Origin: Psoroptes ovis
Taxonomy: Eukaryota; Arthropoda; Arachnida; Sarcoptiformes; Psoroptidae
Assembly: GCA_002943765.1 (NCBI GenBank)
Contig: PQWQ01000010.1
Location: 1,862,501-1,926,500, forward strand
Direction of reading: 5' to 3'
DNA length: 64,000 bases
Made by a program: the position numbers and the translations under genes. The first letter of the stretch is position 1; each line of letters opens with the position of its first letter. The notes below the pieces were generated by a model. That model was not told the origin of the DNA and did no database searches. It saw only the letters and a list, made by a program, of their open reading frames with translations. Of the stretch, positions 23,154 to 35,600 are shown piece by piece.

Positions 23154-26100
23154 TATCAAATCCATGAATATTGAAAATGTCAAAATATTCGAGAAATTTT
23201 CTGAAATTTTTGACATTTTTTTTCGCAGAATTTAGGGGTTGAAATCTCTGTGCTCTCAAAGCATAGAGAATATCCCGTTTAGACAGAAATTCGCCATCAA
23301 AAAACGAGAAAAAAAACCAAAATCTATCAAATTTGATCAAAATTCTTGACACCTTACCTTGATTCGTTGTGATAATATTCTAATAACCTTTTCAAATTTT
23401 TAAACATAGCCTTGCATGTGACAAGTGGATTATTATTAAGGTGAAAATTTTCCACTACTTTTGCGGCTCTCAAAAAATGTAAACAACATTTTTGCGACCA
23501 TTGAAATGTGTGTTTCAGAATTCTCGTCATATCACGGGTATATAGAATTTGCATTTTTTACTTTTTTTCCATGGTTCAAGGTAGTATTCATTCATTGTAA
23601 GGTAATTTGACAAAGTAAAACTCGAACCCATATATATGAAATCATGCACATGCACATGTCATATGAAACTCAATAATCAATAGTTATGTTGTATATCTGC
23701 AGCAGTAAGAAATCAAGGTATATACAAAGAGAAAAAATGTCAAATAAAAAAAAATGAAAATAATAATAATAACAATGATTGCCCTTATTCGAATGAAATG
23801 TCAATGAATTTCAATATTGAATGATTAATTTTGAAATTCAAATCAAATTTTTTAAAATTTAGATTCGTTCTTATTTTTGATCTAAGATTTTATCAAAGAT
23901 TATGATATATTTGATTCACACTTGGTTAAGAGAAACACACAATGATAAATAAATCTTCAAATTTTAATATTAAATATCGAATATTGTTACAAGATTGCAA
24001 TAGGGTTTCATAAATCTTATGAAATCAATGAATTGACAGAATTTTTTTCTTGAGAAGACGTCAGAATATTCTTCCAGAGTTTCAACTGATTTTGGTTTCT
24101 GATCTTTGAATTCTTATCAAAGAAAGTGTTGGTCCAAATTTCATTTTAAAATTACAGAAATTCCACGAATTATTTGATTTAAATTCGAATTGACACTTTG
24201 GTAAACAAATTGGCTTTCATTTTTCAAAAAAAATTGGGTCCAATTAATTTTCCATTAGATTATTAGGCATGAAAAATTTGTCAAGAATTTTTACAAATTT
24301 CACAAAATTATTTGATTAATTATTCTTTGATTCCTTCATTCATTTATTAAGAAATTCATTAGAAAACTTTCATTAGATTTTTTTTTTGCTTTGGGTACCA
24401 ACCAAGCAGAAATGAAACTTTTGGTAATTTTTTGAACGAAAGCAACGGCATAACCCTTGGAAAAAGGTGTAAAAAATATGAAAAATCATTGCATAACCTT
24501 GCCATATCACCTTTACTTTTGAGGTGGAAAAAATTAATGGAATAAGAAAACTTAAACACACGTACACACATCAGGCACCGACACAGTTTTGACGGTTGTG
24601 TGCTACTCACACAATATACAACCATCATGATGATGATGGAATGGTTCGGTTTATTGCTTTGTTTGTCGATCAAAGACCATCAAAGAAACCATGCGTCAAA
24701 TTTTTGCTCAAAGATGAATGAAGACGAATCCTTTTTTTATTGAATTTCTTATTAAATTCTGCTTTATTATTATTATTATTTGCATAAAGAATTGAGAATT
24801 TTTTTCATTTTGAAGATTTGAATGGAAATTTTCATTTTTTTCCTTTTCAAATTTGCAGAATTTCGCAAAATTCACTGAGTTTTCCCGAGTTTCTCGAACA
24901 TTTTCCCCTTCGAATTCTGTTCAAAAAGGTAATTCAAACACAATAAAAAAAATCGATTCTGGGTCACGAGAATCTCTATTTTTCCGCTTTGCTTCGCTTC
25001 AATTCTGAGCTCCTTGAATGCTTCTTCTCCTTTTTTTTTCTTATTCTTCGTCTTATTTTGAGGTATTTTGACATTTTAAAGATGTTTCTGTTTTGTTTCT
25101 TTGCAGAAATTCTTAGAAATTTTGAATTTTTCTCCGTTTTTTTCCCGAAATTCTTCTGAACTTTTGTTCAAAGAAATCCAACATTTATTCTTAGCCCGTA
25201 ATTCGTTTTTTTTTTTTTTGGTCTTCCAATGATTCTTGTAAACATTTCGCTGGCCACCACCAAGATTCGTTCATGTTTTAAAAAATAACTTTCAAATATG
25301 TTTTTCACGAAATGTGTGAATTATAATTTAATTTTGCATATTTTTTGAATCGTGAAATTTTTTTTCCATTTTTCACCCTGCAAATTTGCTCAAACATTGA
25401 CGAATCTAACCATGAATGCATTAATAATTTCACTTATATTCAGTGAAAATTCACCCAGAATTTACTGAAATTCAATGAAACTCACCGAACCCAACAAAAC
25501 ACCACCACCAACGAAAATAAAATTACGTATTCATGATTTGTCAGAAAAATTCTGTTTTCAAAGAAAATAAAATGAAATAAAATAAAATAAATTGAATTAA
25601 ATTCAATTTATGTGTGTGTGTTTTGGCTTTTTTTTTTATTTCATTTTATTTATTTACAAATTTTGAAATGTCATTTTATGGTTCAAAATTCACGAAATAA
25701 AAAAGGAGATTAAAATAACTTTATTTTTCTCAAAAAAAAAGAAGAATTTTATCATAATAAGACGAAAAGTAAAATTTGCTTTTACCAGCAAAATTTTGCA
25801 ATAATTTCGGAGAATTTCAATGAATTTTTATGAAAATTTTTTCTTTAAAATTTCATGACCTATTCTAGCTTCAAACGGTAGCAGCGGCCATTAATATACA
25901 GCCAAAGGCACCAGAAATATTTGAAAAAAAGAACTCAAATCGATGACCCTATACCGTTTGTATCTGTATATTTTGCTTTATCTTCATATGGTTTCAAAAG
26001 TTTTAGGCTTAAATTAAGGCTTCGTTTGCTGCTGCTGTTGTTCTGCTTTGTTTTTCATTTATCCGATTTCATTTGACTTGTTTGTTTGTTTTTGATGATT

Positions 26101-26403
26101 TAATTGTCTGCTTTTATTATTACGTTAATTCATTTATCCATCCATCTATCAATCCATTCATCACTGCATTGAATCAATGACGATGCATTTGTCGCAGTCA
26201 GACTAGCAGTAGATTATTCAATCCTTTATGGGAATAATCTAAAAAATTTTCATCTAAACATTTTGACGTAATTTGTCTCGAAAAAATTCCAATATGTTAT
26301 CCGTAAAATTTTTCAACATTATCTTGATAAAATAATTCATGGAAAAACTGAGTTCATAAAAGAAAAATGTCAACAAAACGCCCTAAAAAAAAAAATAATT
26401 TCG

Positions 26404-26495
26404 ATTGTCCAATAAGTCCAATGACTATTGAATCAATGAAAATTTGATAATTTGGCCATTCAAAAATCGGTCGAAACTTTATGGACAAAATACAA
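26404..26495. mobile_element. Mariner-like MITE, about 92 bp
   Basis: Left end GATTGTCCAATAAGTCC. The right end in reverse complement reads TTTTGTCCATAAAGTTTCG. Related to the elements at 20412 and 23077. Confidence 0.5.
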
Positions 26496-27829
26496 ATATT
26501 TTTTTTGCCCATTTACTCATTTATTTATTTATTTATTTCAGTGATAATAATAGAAATAATTATCTCTCGTAAAGAGAGAATGATTCTCTGTATTATTTAT
26601 TTATTTATTAAATTTTTTTTTCTGAAACAAATTTATTATTATTCATAAATATTATTATCATCTCTTACGTTGATTATTATTGTTATTATTGGTGATCATC
26701 ATCATCATTTGATTAAATAAACTAAACGAATTTCAATTCTTTCATTGAAAGAAAAAAGCTTCTAATTTCTATTATTCTGGTTGAAACAGGTTTATTTGGG
26801 TTGATATATTCGTTATACGTTTATTTATTATTTTCACATTTATTATCCATTATTTTCATGGCTATATTTTTCTCAGGGATCCAGAAAATAGAAATGCAGA
26901 TAGAAAGAAACGAATCCAAAAATATATAAATTGGAAGAATTAATAACAAATTTTATTTTAGCCATTTAATATTTGTTATTGTAATTCTGTTGTTGTTGTT
27001 GTTGTTGCTGTATATTCTGTATATTTTGTTTTGTAATGTGTTTGTGTGCATTTTGTCAATTTTCAACCAAAATACAAAATACAATTTTTTTTTCAAACAA
27101 AATTCATTTAGATTTGCAGTAGTATCACACAAGTAGTAGCATCAGATGTTATGAAATGAAATGAATTTTCCTCGCATTATTCGTGCCTTTCGAAAGGATA
27201 TTCAATTTTCTATATACGAAAACATTCAGAATTGAAAATGAACCAAATGATTTCGGAGCAATCAATGAAAATATATGGAATGAAATTCACGCTATGAAAT
27301 ATACTGGATACTGGCGGCCGAGAGAATTGCACAAGAATAACGCCAAGTTCTTTTTACCATAGAAAAAAAAACGCTTAAAATAACAGAATCTATCGCTGTT
27401 GTAGTCGCTTGTTGTTGTGTTTATGCTAATGTTTACTGCTTGTTTGTATGCTTGAAAAATATTGTTATCATCATTGAGCTGATTCCTGCTGATTATTATT
27501 ATTATTATTATTATCATTTTTTTTTATGTTTGTATTTTCTGTGTCTCGTTTGCCATAAATATTTCAATATACACAAAAATTATAACAGTAAAAATGTATT
27601 TTGTATGTATTTTAAAGTGTATGTGTTTACGTTCATGATTGAATGTGTTTTGAGTTTTAATACTTTCATTTTATATGTTTACATTTTCATCTTTATTTTT
27701 ATCAAAAGTAAAAAATTTATTAATAAATTATTATTATCACAGACTGTGTTATTATGATATATTTCAACGAATATATATCGTATCTGTGTGTATTTCTCAG
27801 TGTATATATCTGTATATTGTAATTTTCGT

Positions 27830-27934
27830 GTTAAAATATATATATTTTAACTGTGTAAAAATTAAATTTTATATTTACAAATACACATGCATTAAAAATA
27901 CATTTTATATATTGAAATTATATATAAAATGTAT
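27830..27934. repeat. Pair of AT-rich perfect inverted repeats
   Basis: 27830-27851 is a perfect 22-bp palindrome centred on ATATAT. 27898-27912 is exactly complementary to 27920-27934 (15 bp, 7-nt loop). The cruciform-prone DNA lies about 500 bp from the inner end of the right 4.2 kb repeat. Confidence 0.8.
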
Positions 27935-28439
27935 TATACTTTGATATGAGAATTTCTATCCAATTCTAAAAAGCAATAATATTTGTAAATTTTTCATTGA
28001 AAAAAAAAGTATTAAAAAAAATGTAAATGAAAAATATAAATGGAAATATAAATTGAAATTGAAATAAAAAATAAAGAAACAGAAGAAGAAGAAACAGTAA
28101 CAGTAAATGTTGTTGTTGTTTGTTATTATTGCTGTTGGTGTTGTTTATATGTTGTTATTATCATCATCATCATCATCATCGTCGTCATCATTATCATCTT
28201 CGATATTAATATTATCATAAAAATGTGAGGTTTGATGAGCCACGGTGTTTGTATTTTTTTATTTTTTATATTTTTTCATTTTCATTTTTTTTATAATTGT
28301 TTATATTTCTGTATGATATTATTATATATGTTTGATGCTGTATTTTTCACATACATTTTTGTTGTATTTTCATATGATTTTTGTCGTATATCTCATATAT
28401 TTTCATGTGTATTCATGTTTGATATATAAACATTTTCTA

Positions 28440-31400
28440 CACTCACGAAAAAAGGGACTTCAAGATTTGTATAGAAAATAGTTAGCGAAAATTTGTATTG
28501 CTAACAGTTGTAACTGTCACAATGCATATCCATTGTCTGCGCAACCGAAATTTGTTGTTCGCGCATCCCCCTCATGAGGAGGATGACTCATCAATATGCT
28601 AACCCTATTCATACCTCACATATACTTGTCATGTACGAATGTAATTCAATTGAATTTTATTAAAATTTTATTTAATTAATTAAAAAATTGATTAAAAAAA
28701 ATTAAAAATAATAATTAATGATGATATACAACTGATGTTATCCAAAATCGCTTGTTTTGATGATCCTAACCGGCTCAGATGCAAAATATAAGCCGCCACC
28801 AATTGAAATTTTCTAAGTCCCAATCCTTATTATCGTTTACTTCGGAAATTGGCGATTTATAGATTGACTTCTTCAAAATAAGGTGCTTCGTTTTATCGAA
28901 CAGTGATGTATAAAGCGATTGTGCCAATTTCATCAATTCCATCAATGAGATATTAAATCTAAATTACAAAAAAGAAAGTATCAGAATCATAATTTCAAAG
29001 AAATTGAAGTGATTTACCTAAGTTTTTCGTCGATAGCATCCATGAGTCAATCATCAATGAAATTGAATAAATAGCTATGACTCGAAGTGTTGATCGATCT
29101 TATTAATTCTTTGATCAAATGATGAAGAAAAATGAACATTTTGAATCAAGAGTTATTGATCAGATGAAGAAGTCAACAGTGGCCAAGTCAAAGCGAAAGT
29201 CGAAACCCAAACAACAAGTGGCCAGTTCGAAGAAACGTCAAAGTGTGATCAGATAAATTCACAATGTTCATTTTTACTTCATCAAATGTATCAATGAATC
29301 TCTAAGATCAATCAATAATCAAGTTCAAAACATTTCTTCAATTTTCAATGATGGCTAGATTTTGCCCTAACATGATTCTGAAAATGACTGAAAAAGTTAT
29401 TAGTGATGATTTGAAATCAATTTCAAAATTACCTTTAATCGACCACAAGAGTTAATCAGTTGAATCGAAGAGATCTGTAATTAAGAAATGAAGAAGAATT
29501 AAAATCTTTGTTAAATAACAATGTTGATTACCTTTATTAAAAATATGACGATCATTGATGCGTTGATCTTGGTGAAAAAAAGTTATTGATTGAGATTTGA
29601 AATCAATTTCAAAATTACCTTAAATCGGCCATAAGAATGAATCAATTGAATTGAAAAAGTCTGTAATCAAAAAACAAAAAAGAATTGAAATCTTTGTTAA
29701 ATAACAATGTTAATTACCTTGACCAAGAATATCATTGAAATTGCTGCAATGGTCCTAATAAAAAAAATAATAAATTGAAAATGAATAAATTCCTTGATCA
29801 TAATCAACTTACTAGCAACACTAGCCATTGTACTTGTGATATTTAGATCAATTTGAATTCAATATGTCATAAATTACTAGTTGGAACTTGCAAGTCTAAA
29901 ACAATAAGAAAGGAAGAATCAATTCACATTTCAAGACGTTAATACTGATTACCTTTGCCTGAAATAAGACCATCGTTGATGCGATGGTTCTGATCATTAA
30001 AAGAAATTGAAAATGGATTGATCATACAATCACAATCAACTTACTAGGAAAAGATGTCATTGTGCCAATGATATTTAGATCAAGTTGAATTCAATCTGTC
30101 ACAAATTACACTTGGAGCTCGGAACTCTTAAAGGAAGAGAAAAGAAAAATCAATCAACAATCCAAGACGATAATAATGATTACCTTTCAGTAGGACGATT
30201 TCCATTGATCACTGTTTGATGGGCCTATTCATAATAAGAGGTTTGAAAATAATTAATACCAATGATCAAAATTATCGTAACTCACCTCAAGTAATCATGT
30301 TTATAAGATTTACCTAACTTTAAATCAATTCACCTTTATTTGAAATTTTAATCAAATTGTATCATGAGATAATATTGACCACTTTTCAATATATTGATGA
30401 GGATTTGGTACATATGATCATCAAATGAATTGAAAACAATTTTTTGACTTTGAATTGTGATCGATCATCAACATCTTTGGATTGAACAGTTGAAGGCAAA
30501 GATGAACGATTAGAATTCAATGAACCTATCAAATAGTGGCCTTGTCGAAGCGAAAGTCAAAACCCAATCATCGAGTGGCCAAGTGAAAATGCTCGAATCA
30601 AAAGGAACGTCAAAGAAAGTCAATCATTAATTCACAATGTTCATCTTTACATCAAAAGTCGAATCAAAGAATCTCGGTGAATCGATTACAATTAAATTCA
30701 AAATATGCCTTCGATTTCAAATGATGATCTGGACCAGATTCTGTTCTGATATTTTGAAAATAATCCAAGGTTGAATTCAATGAAAATTACCTAAGTAGAA
30801 TTGATCATTAATGATTGCAAGCACATATCAGCTACATTTTTCCAACCAAACGCTTTAATTTCCTCAATATCGTGGTTAGGCTCAAGAATCTGATGATTAA
30901 GTCATCCATCCATAAGGATTTCATAAGTTATTTATGTTGGTCATCATCCAAAGGTAACTACATAACCATATCCAACAATTAATTTGATGAAAATCATCGA
31001 TGTAAATGTGTGGAAATGATTCTGAAAAGAAGCAAAAACAATTAGTGAAATTTTGATAAACATGACAATCAACTTAACCAATGATGATGATTGGGCAAAT
31101 ATATTCGCTCAAATCTTCGCTCAAGTGTTTGAGAATGTACTATGATTGATGCAGCACTTTGCAACTAATTAATTGAGTCAATTGTGATTATTGATATAAA
31201 TTTAATTAAATTTAATCACAAAATTCAGTTAAATTTTAATGAAAAACACAATTTGTCATCAACACATGTTTTTCGAATTTCGAACGGTTTTTTGAGCAGA
31301 CGTCCTTTATGAATTGTCTTAAGAATTTTCAAAAATTTGAATTTTCAAAAATTCAAATTATTTTTAGAAATATTTGCAAAATTAATCAATCTTTGATTAA

Positions 31401-32620
31401 TTTAATTCGATTAATCTATTTCTGATATCAACTATTTTCTGATTTCAATAAATGACAGTGATGTTGAAAAAATCAATTTCATTTTTAGCAAAAATGAAGA
31501 TATGAAATTAATGGTGATTTTAGTGTAAATGATGACAACGACAAGGATTTTGATGAATGAGAATATTTCCAATGATTTATAAGAAATGAAATGATCAATT
31601 CTGGATGATGTACTTGATTTGAATATGTTTATGAATGATGATAATGTACATAAATGTGATCAATATATCACTACGAATGATTATATAATTCATAATTAAA
31701 ACAATAAACATAACTCATAGTAATGTATCTTTTTTGATTATATTGAATAATTATACAAATGGTCAAAGGATGACCCTTGCAACTCATCCAAAACAACATA
31801 GACTAAAAGAATTTTATTTGTAAAATTCCATTCTGTTTGAATGATTCAATAGATGAGATTGTCAAAGATCAATCAATACAGATCTAAGAAAACATTGCAA
31901 TAACAGAATTCATGAAAATATCAAACAAACATCAAATTTCATTGATCATATCATCATTAAAATATTTGTAATTTATAACATCAATCAATTATCATCCGAC
32001 TTCGGTATCAAAATAATCCACTAGTCCAATAATCTCAATCCTCATTATTATTATTCTTTAAACAAGTCATTTGAATGAAATTTTTATGTGTTTGATTAAT
32101 CTAAATCAATTATTCAGTATTTGAATTGAAAATTATTGATTTCATTACCAATAATCAAAATGACTCTTATCATCAATATGATTAGCCTAATGATTAATCA
32201 AACCAATCAACTAAATGACAATATAAATATTTATTCAATTATCCAATTTGCTGGCCTCTTTTCAAATTCAAAACGGTTTCAGTTCAAATTCAAATTCAAT
32301 ATTGATTTGTTTTCAAATTATCTAACCCGATGATTGAATAAATAAATTAATTATTAATTAATTTAATCAAAATTAATTTGAAAATTATTAATTTTTTCAA
32401 ATTCAAAAATTTAAGTTAGTTGGGTCATTTTCTGTGGGTAGAAATAGTGCTTTTTGAATTTCGCTCCCCCATTTTGGGGGAAAAATGTTAAAATTTTTTT
32501 CGCGCGTACGAATTTTAAAAAATTTCAACTTGTCGACGCCTCATTTTGTGGTAGGACGTAAGAAAAAAAAATTTGCCTATGCTTCTCCAACATGTCAATC
32601 CATCCCTAAACTCCTGAGTG
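28440..32620 (-). mobile_element. About 4.2 kb repeat unit, right copy of the inverted pair
   Basis: Reverse-complement counterpart of 9134-13380, 4181 bp against 4247 bp. The ends are CACTCACG at 28440 and CTGAGTG ending at 32620, with TA immediately outside both ends (28438-28439 and 32621-32622), consistent with a TA target duplication. The micro-exon chain is present on the minus strand with the same AG/GT borders. In this copy the segment matching 11834-11870 reads without the stop found in the left copy, and it holds the inverted repeat CCATCG-CATCAA-CGATGG. Small indels and scattered substitutions separate the copies, so they are not a very recent or assembly-made duplication. Confidence 0.78.
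29164..29256 (+). other. Conserved 30-codon basic small ORF, right repeat
   Basis: Partner of the frame at 12573-12665. It starts MKKSTVAKSKRKS. Differences are one synonymous change plus replacements R to K, G to S and N to R. The same caveats apply. Confidence 0.3.
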
Positions 32621-35600
32621 TATGTATTTTTTATATTGCAGAAGAAATACAAGATGATATGAAATGATGATGATGGAAATGAAATTATTTTTGCATTTAT
32701 TTTGCCATCAAACAAATTTTTTAAAAATTTCATTTGATTATATTTTTGTGATAAATGAGAATGTATTGAAATGAAAATATTCTGAAATTTTATTTTGAAA
32801 AATATGTATTTTCAATCAATTTTATCCAAATGAAATTTAAGATTTGAAAAAATTTTTCTTTAAAAATTTTGTGTTTTGTTTTGAAAATATTTTTTTGTTG
32901 TAACTCAAACGTGTTAATCAAACAATATCAAATTTAAAATTTGAAAAATAAATCAAGTGTATTAAGTATTGAATCAATATCATTGATGATACACAGATTA
33001 GTAGTGCATAGATCTTGAGCATTGTAGCAATGATTAAGAGAGATAGATGGAGAGAGATATTGAAGCCTTTTTTGATAATCAAATGACAATTGAAGGTAAA
33101 TTAATTGATTATAAGATCATCAATGAATAAATAAATAAAAAAATAACATGTGTGCTTATGTTATCTTGTTATGTCCATATTGAATCGAAATTTTTCATTT
33201 TTCTCAAAAATTTCAAGAAATTACCTCATGTTTTTGATGTCAAATTTCATTTATTAAAGTTGAATATTTCAAAGAGTGAATTTTGACTTTTTAAACGTGA
33301 AAAAAAATATTTGAAAACAACATAAACATACACACGATGTTAAACATCTTTTAAAAAACCTCAAATCGTGTAAAACTAGTGATGTTTCATGTTTTGTTTC
33401 CCTGTTTGTTTGTTTGTAAATTCATCGTATGAATCAGTAAAATGATCAAAAGTCAAAATGACCATTGATTATTTATTATTACTGATCAATTTTTATCATT
33501 GATAATTGGCAATGAATTGTATCATTGTTATTTCAATCGCGTTTGTGAATCTAAAATTGTGTAATTCATCAATCAACTCAGAACGTAATCTGAATCATAA
33601 GTCATAACACTTATTCTTCAAAATATTCTGTGATTTTATTGTGAAATCGTCGCCTACCTAATTTGTGATTGAAATAAAACCTTTGATTTCAAAATTTCAA
33701 AAATTAAATTCAAATCAAACCTATTCAAACATCATATATCCAATCATTGTTTATTGGTTATTTTTAATTTTTCAAATCCACAATCATAAGATTTGTTTAA
33801 TTTTATTCATTTATTTTTTCTTACTATTTTTCCTCATTAAAAAAAATCACAAATTTTTGTTCAAATATTTCTATCTATCAATGAAACATACATTAATTTG
33901 CAATAAAATTGCATCGATTCTTGTTGTTTATCGTTGATTTTCAACAAAAATACAAGTGCAATTTCATTTTTTGAAATTTCAAAGGAAAAAACTATGAAAA
34001 TTTCAAGGTTTTTTCTCTCATTTCTATCATCGATAGATTCATTCATATTTTTCATTTCATTTTATTTCATTCCTTAATTTATTAATAATTATTTGATTTG
34101 AAATCAATCATTTTTATTCGGTAAAAATATAGCTATAAATCAATTTTTCTTCCCATCTCTCTCCCACTGGTTATTTCACAGTGAATAAACTGAAAATCTG
34201 AAAAGAAAACGGTGGAAAAACATGATTCTCAATTTGATTATTCATTGATTTTCACCGAATAATCATTGTCAAATGATTTTATAATGATTTTTTTCGATTT
34301 CAAAGATTTAAATCTGAATTCAATTGATTATTGATTTTCAATTCTACTGAGAAGATGAGGATGATGAAAAAAATGATGAAAAATTCATTCATTTCTATTT
34401 TCAATTCAAACTCAAATTCACCAAATCTCATATCGGCAATCGATGTGTCATTGATGAAATCATCGACCATCAAATTGACCATCGAAATATTTGACCAAAT
34501 CAAAAAGCACTAAATCAAAAAAAAAATCATTCACACATTTATTAATAAATGTATAAATCAATGAATGGTGCTTCAATTTATTCATTTCCGTTTCATGAAT
34601 AATGTAATAGTTTCATTTATCTGATTTTTTTATCTTATTAGTTTTTTTTTTGAGTATTGACTTTTGATTATTGATATTTTTATATGAGTATTTTTGTTCA
34701 TTTATAAATATTTATCATTTGAAAACAATTTTAATGATAAATATTATCATTATTGTAATCATAAATTATGACGATTGATGTTAAATTATTTGAAACCGAA
34801 TTCAATTATTTCTTCACACACAACAAGTATGGAATATGTCTCTATTTTTGATTCAAAAATGAATCTTCTTTTTTCTTTCTTTGGTTTCATGATAATCAAT
34901 TGATTGATTTTCTATTACTCTGGTTATCGTTGAAAAATTTGGTTTGATTCATAGAAAGAAACCAAAAGAAAGAAAAAAAATTTATGAAATTCAATTGACC
35001 ATATCATTGATGCGTGAAGTGAATGACTGCAACAATGATTTGGTTTTTTGGTTTGTTTTTTCTATTCCGATTCTTAAATCATTGAATTCAAGTTTGAAAA
35101 TTCTGAATTCTCTATGAAATGTCGAATCCATGTGGAATTCAAACTGAATTTTTACTAATTTAAATTGATTTTAATTCATTTTAATTTATTTTGAATTTGA
35201 ATTTTAAAATCAATTTTATCATCAAAATGATTGATCATTATTTGATCATATTAATTGTTCGATTGATTTTGAATTGTGACACTTTTTTCTTGGGTTTTTT
35301 CTCAATATTGCTCTTTGATTTACGATTAAATTCAAATTTTTTTTTTTTTTTTTGATTTTTAAATGGACAATGCAACCATTTCTTTTGAATTTGACGTCAT
35401 AATTAAAATTACAATTGAAATGTAATTTTTCTTGTTAAATAATCATTCATTATATCAATCATTCATGATTGATAAATGATTAATTTTAATGATCTCTCTT
35501 TCCGGCACTTGTCATGTCAATCATATAATATGACTTTATCCAAATATCAATGGTCAGTAATTAATTAGTTCATTTTAGCTTCAAAATTATTCATTTATTA

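Larger units (their letters stand above)
13381..28439. other. About 15 kb gene-free spacer between the inverted repeats
   Basis: I see no coding region supported by composition or motif. Frames in this region are short, AT-driven and rich in Phe/Ile/Tyr/Asn. The spacer holds at least four tiny mariner-like inverted-repeat elements (listed separately), a GT run near 14916-14931, a GTT run near 26991-27008 and an ATC run near 28159-28180. It also has AT-rich palindromes at 27830-27851 and 27898-27934. A good splice-donor-like CAAGGTGAGTA at about 17885-17895, downstream of a CA-rich segment, could mark the end of a non-coding 5' exon. No acceptor exon could be tied to it. Confidence 0.55.

Noticed and set aside
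24359..24673. 104-codon minus-strand frame
   Set aside because: No recognisable domain; overlaps another frame on the same strand and lies in AT-rich spacer.
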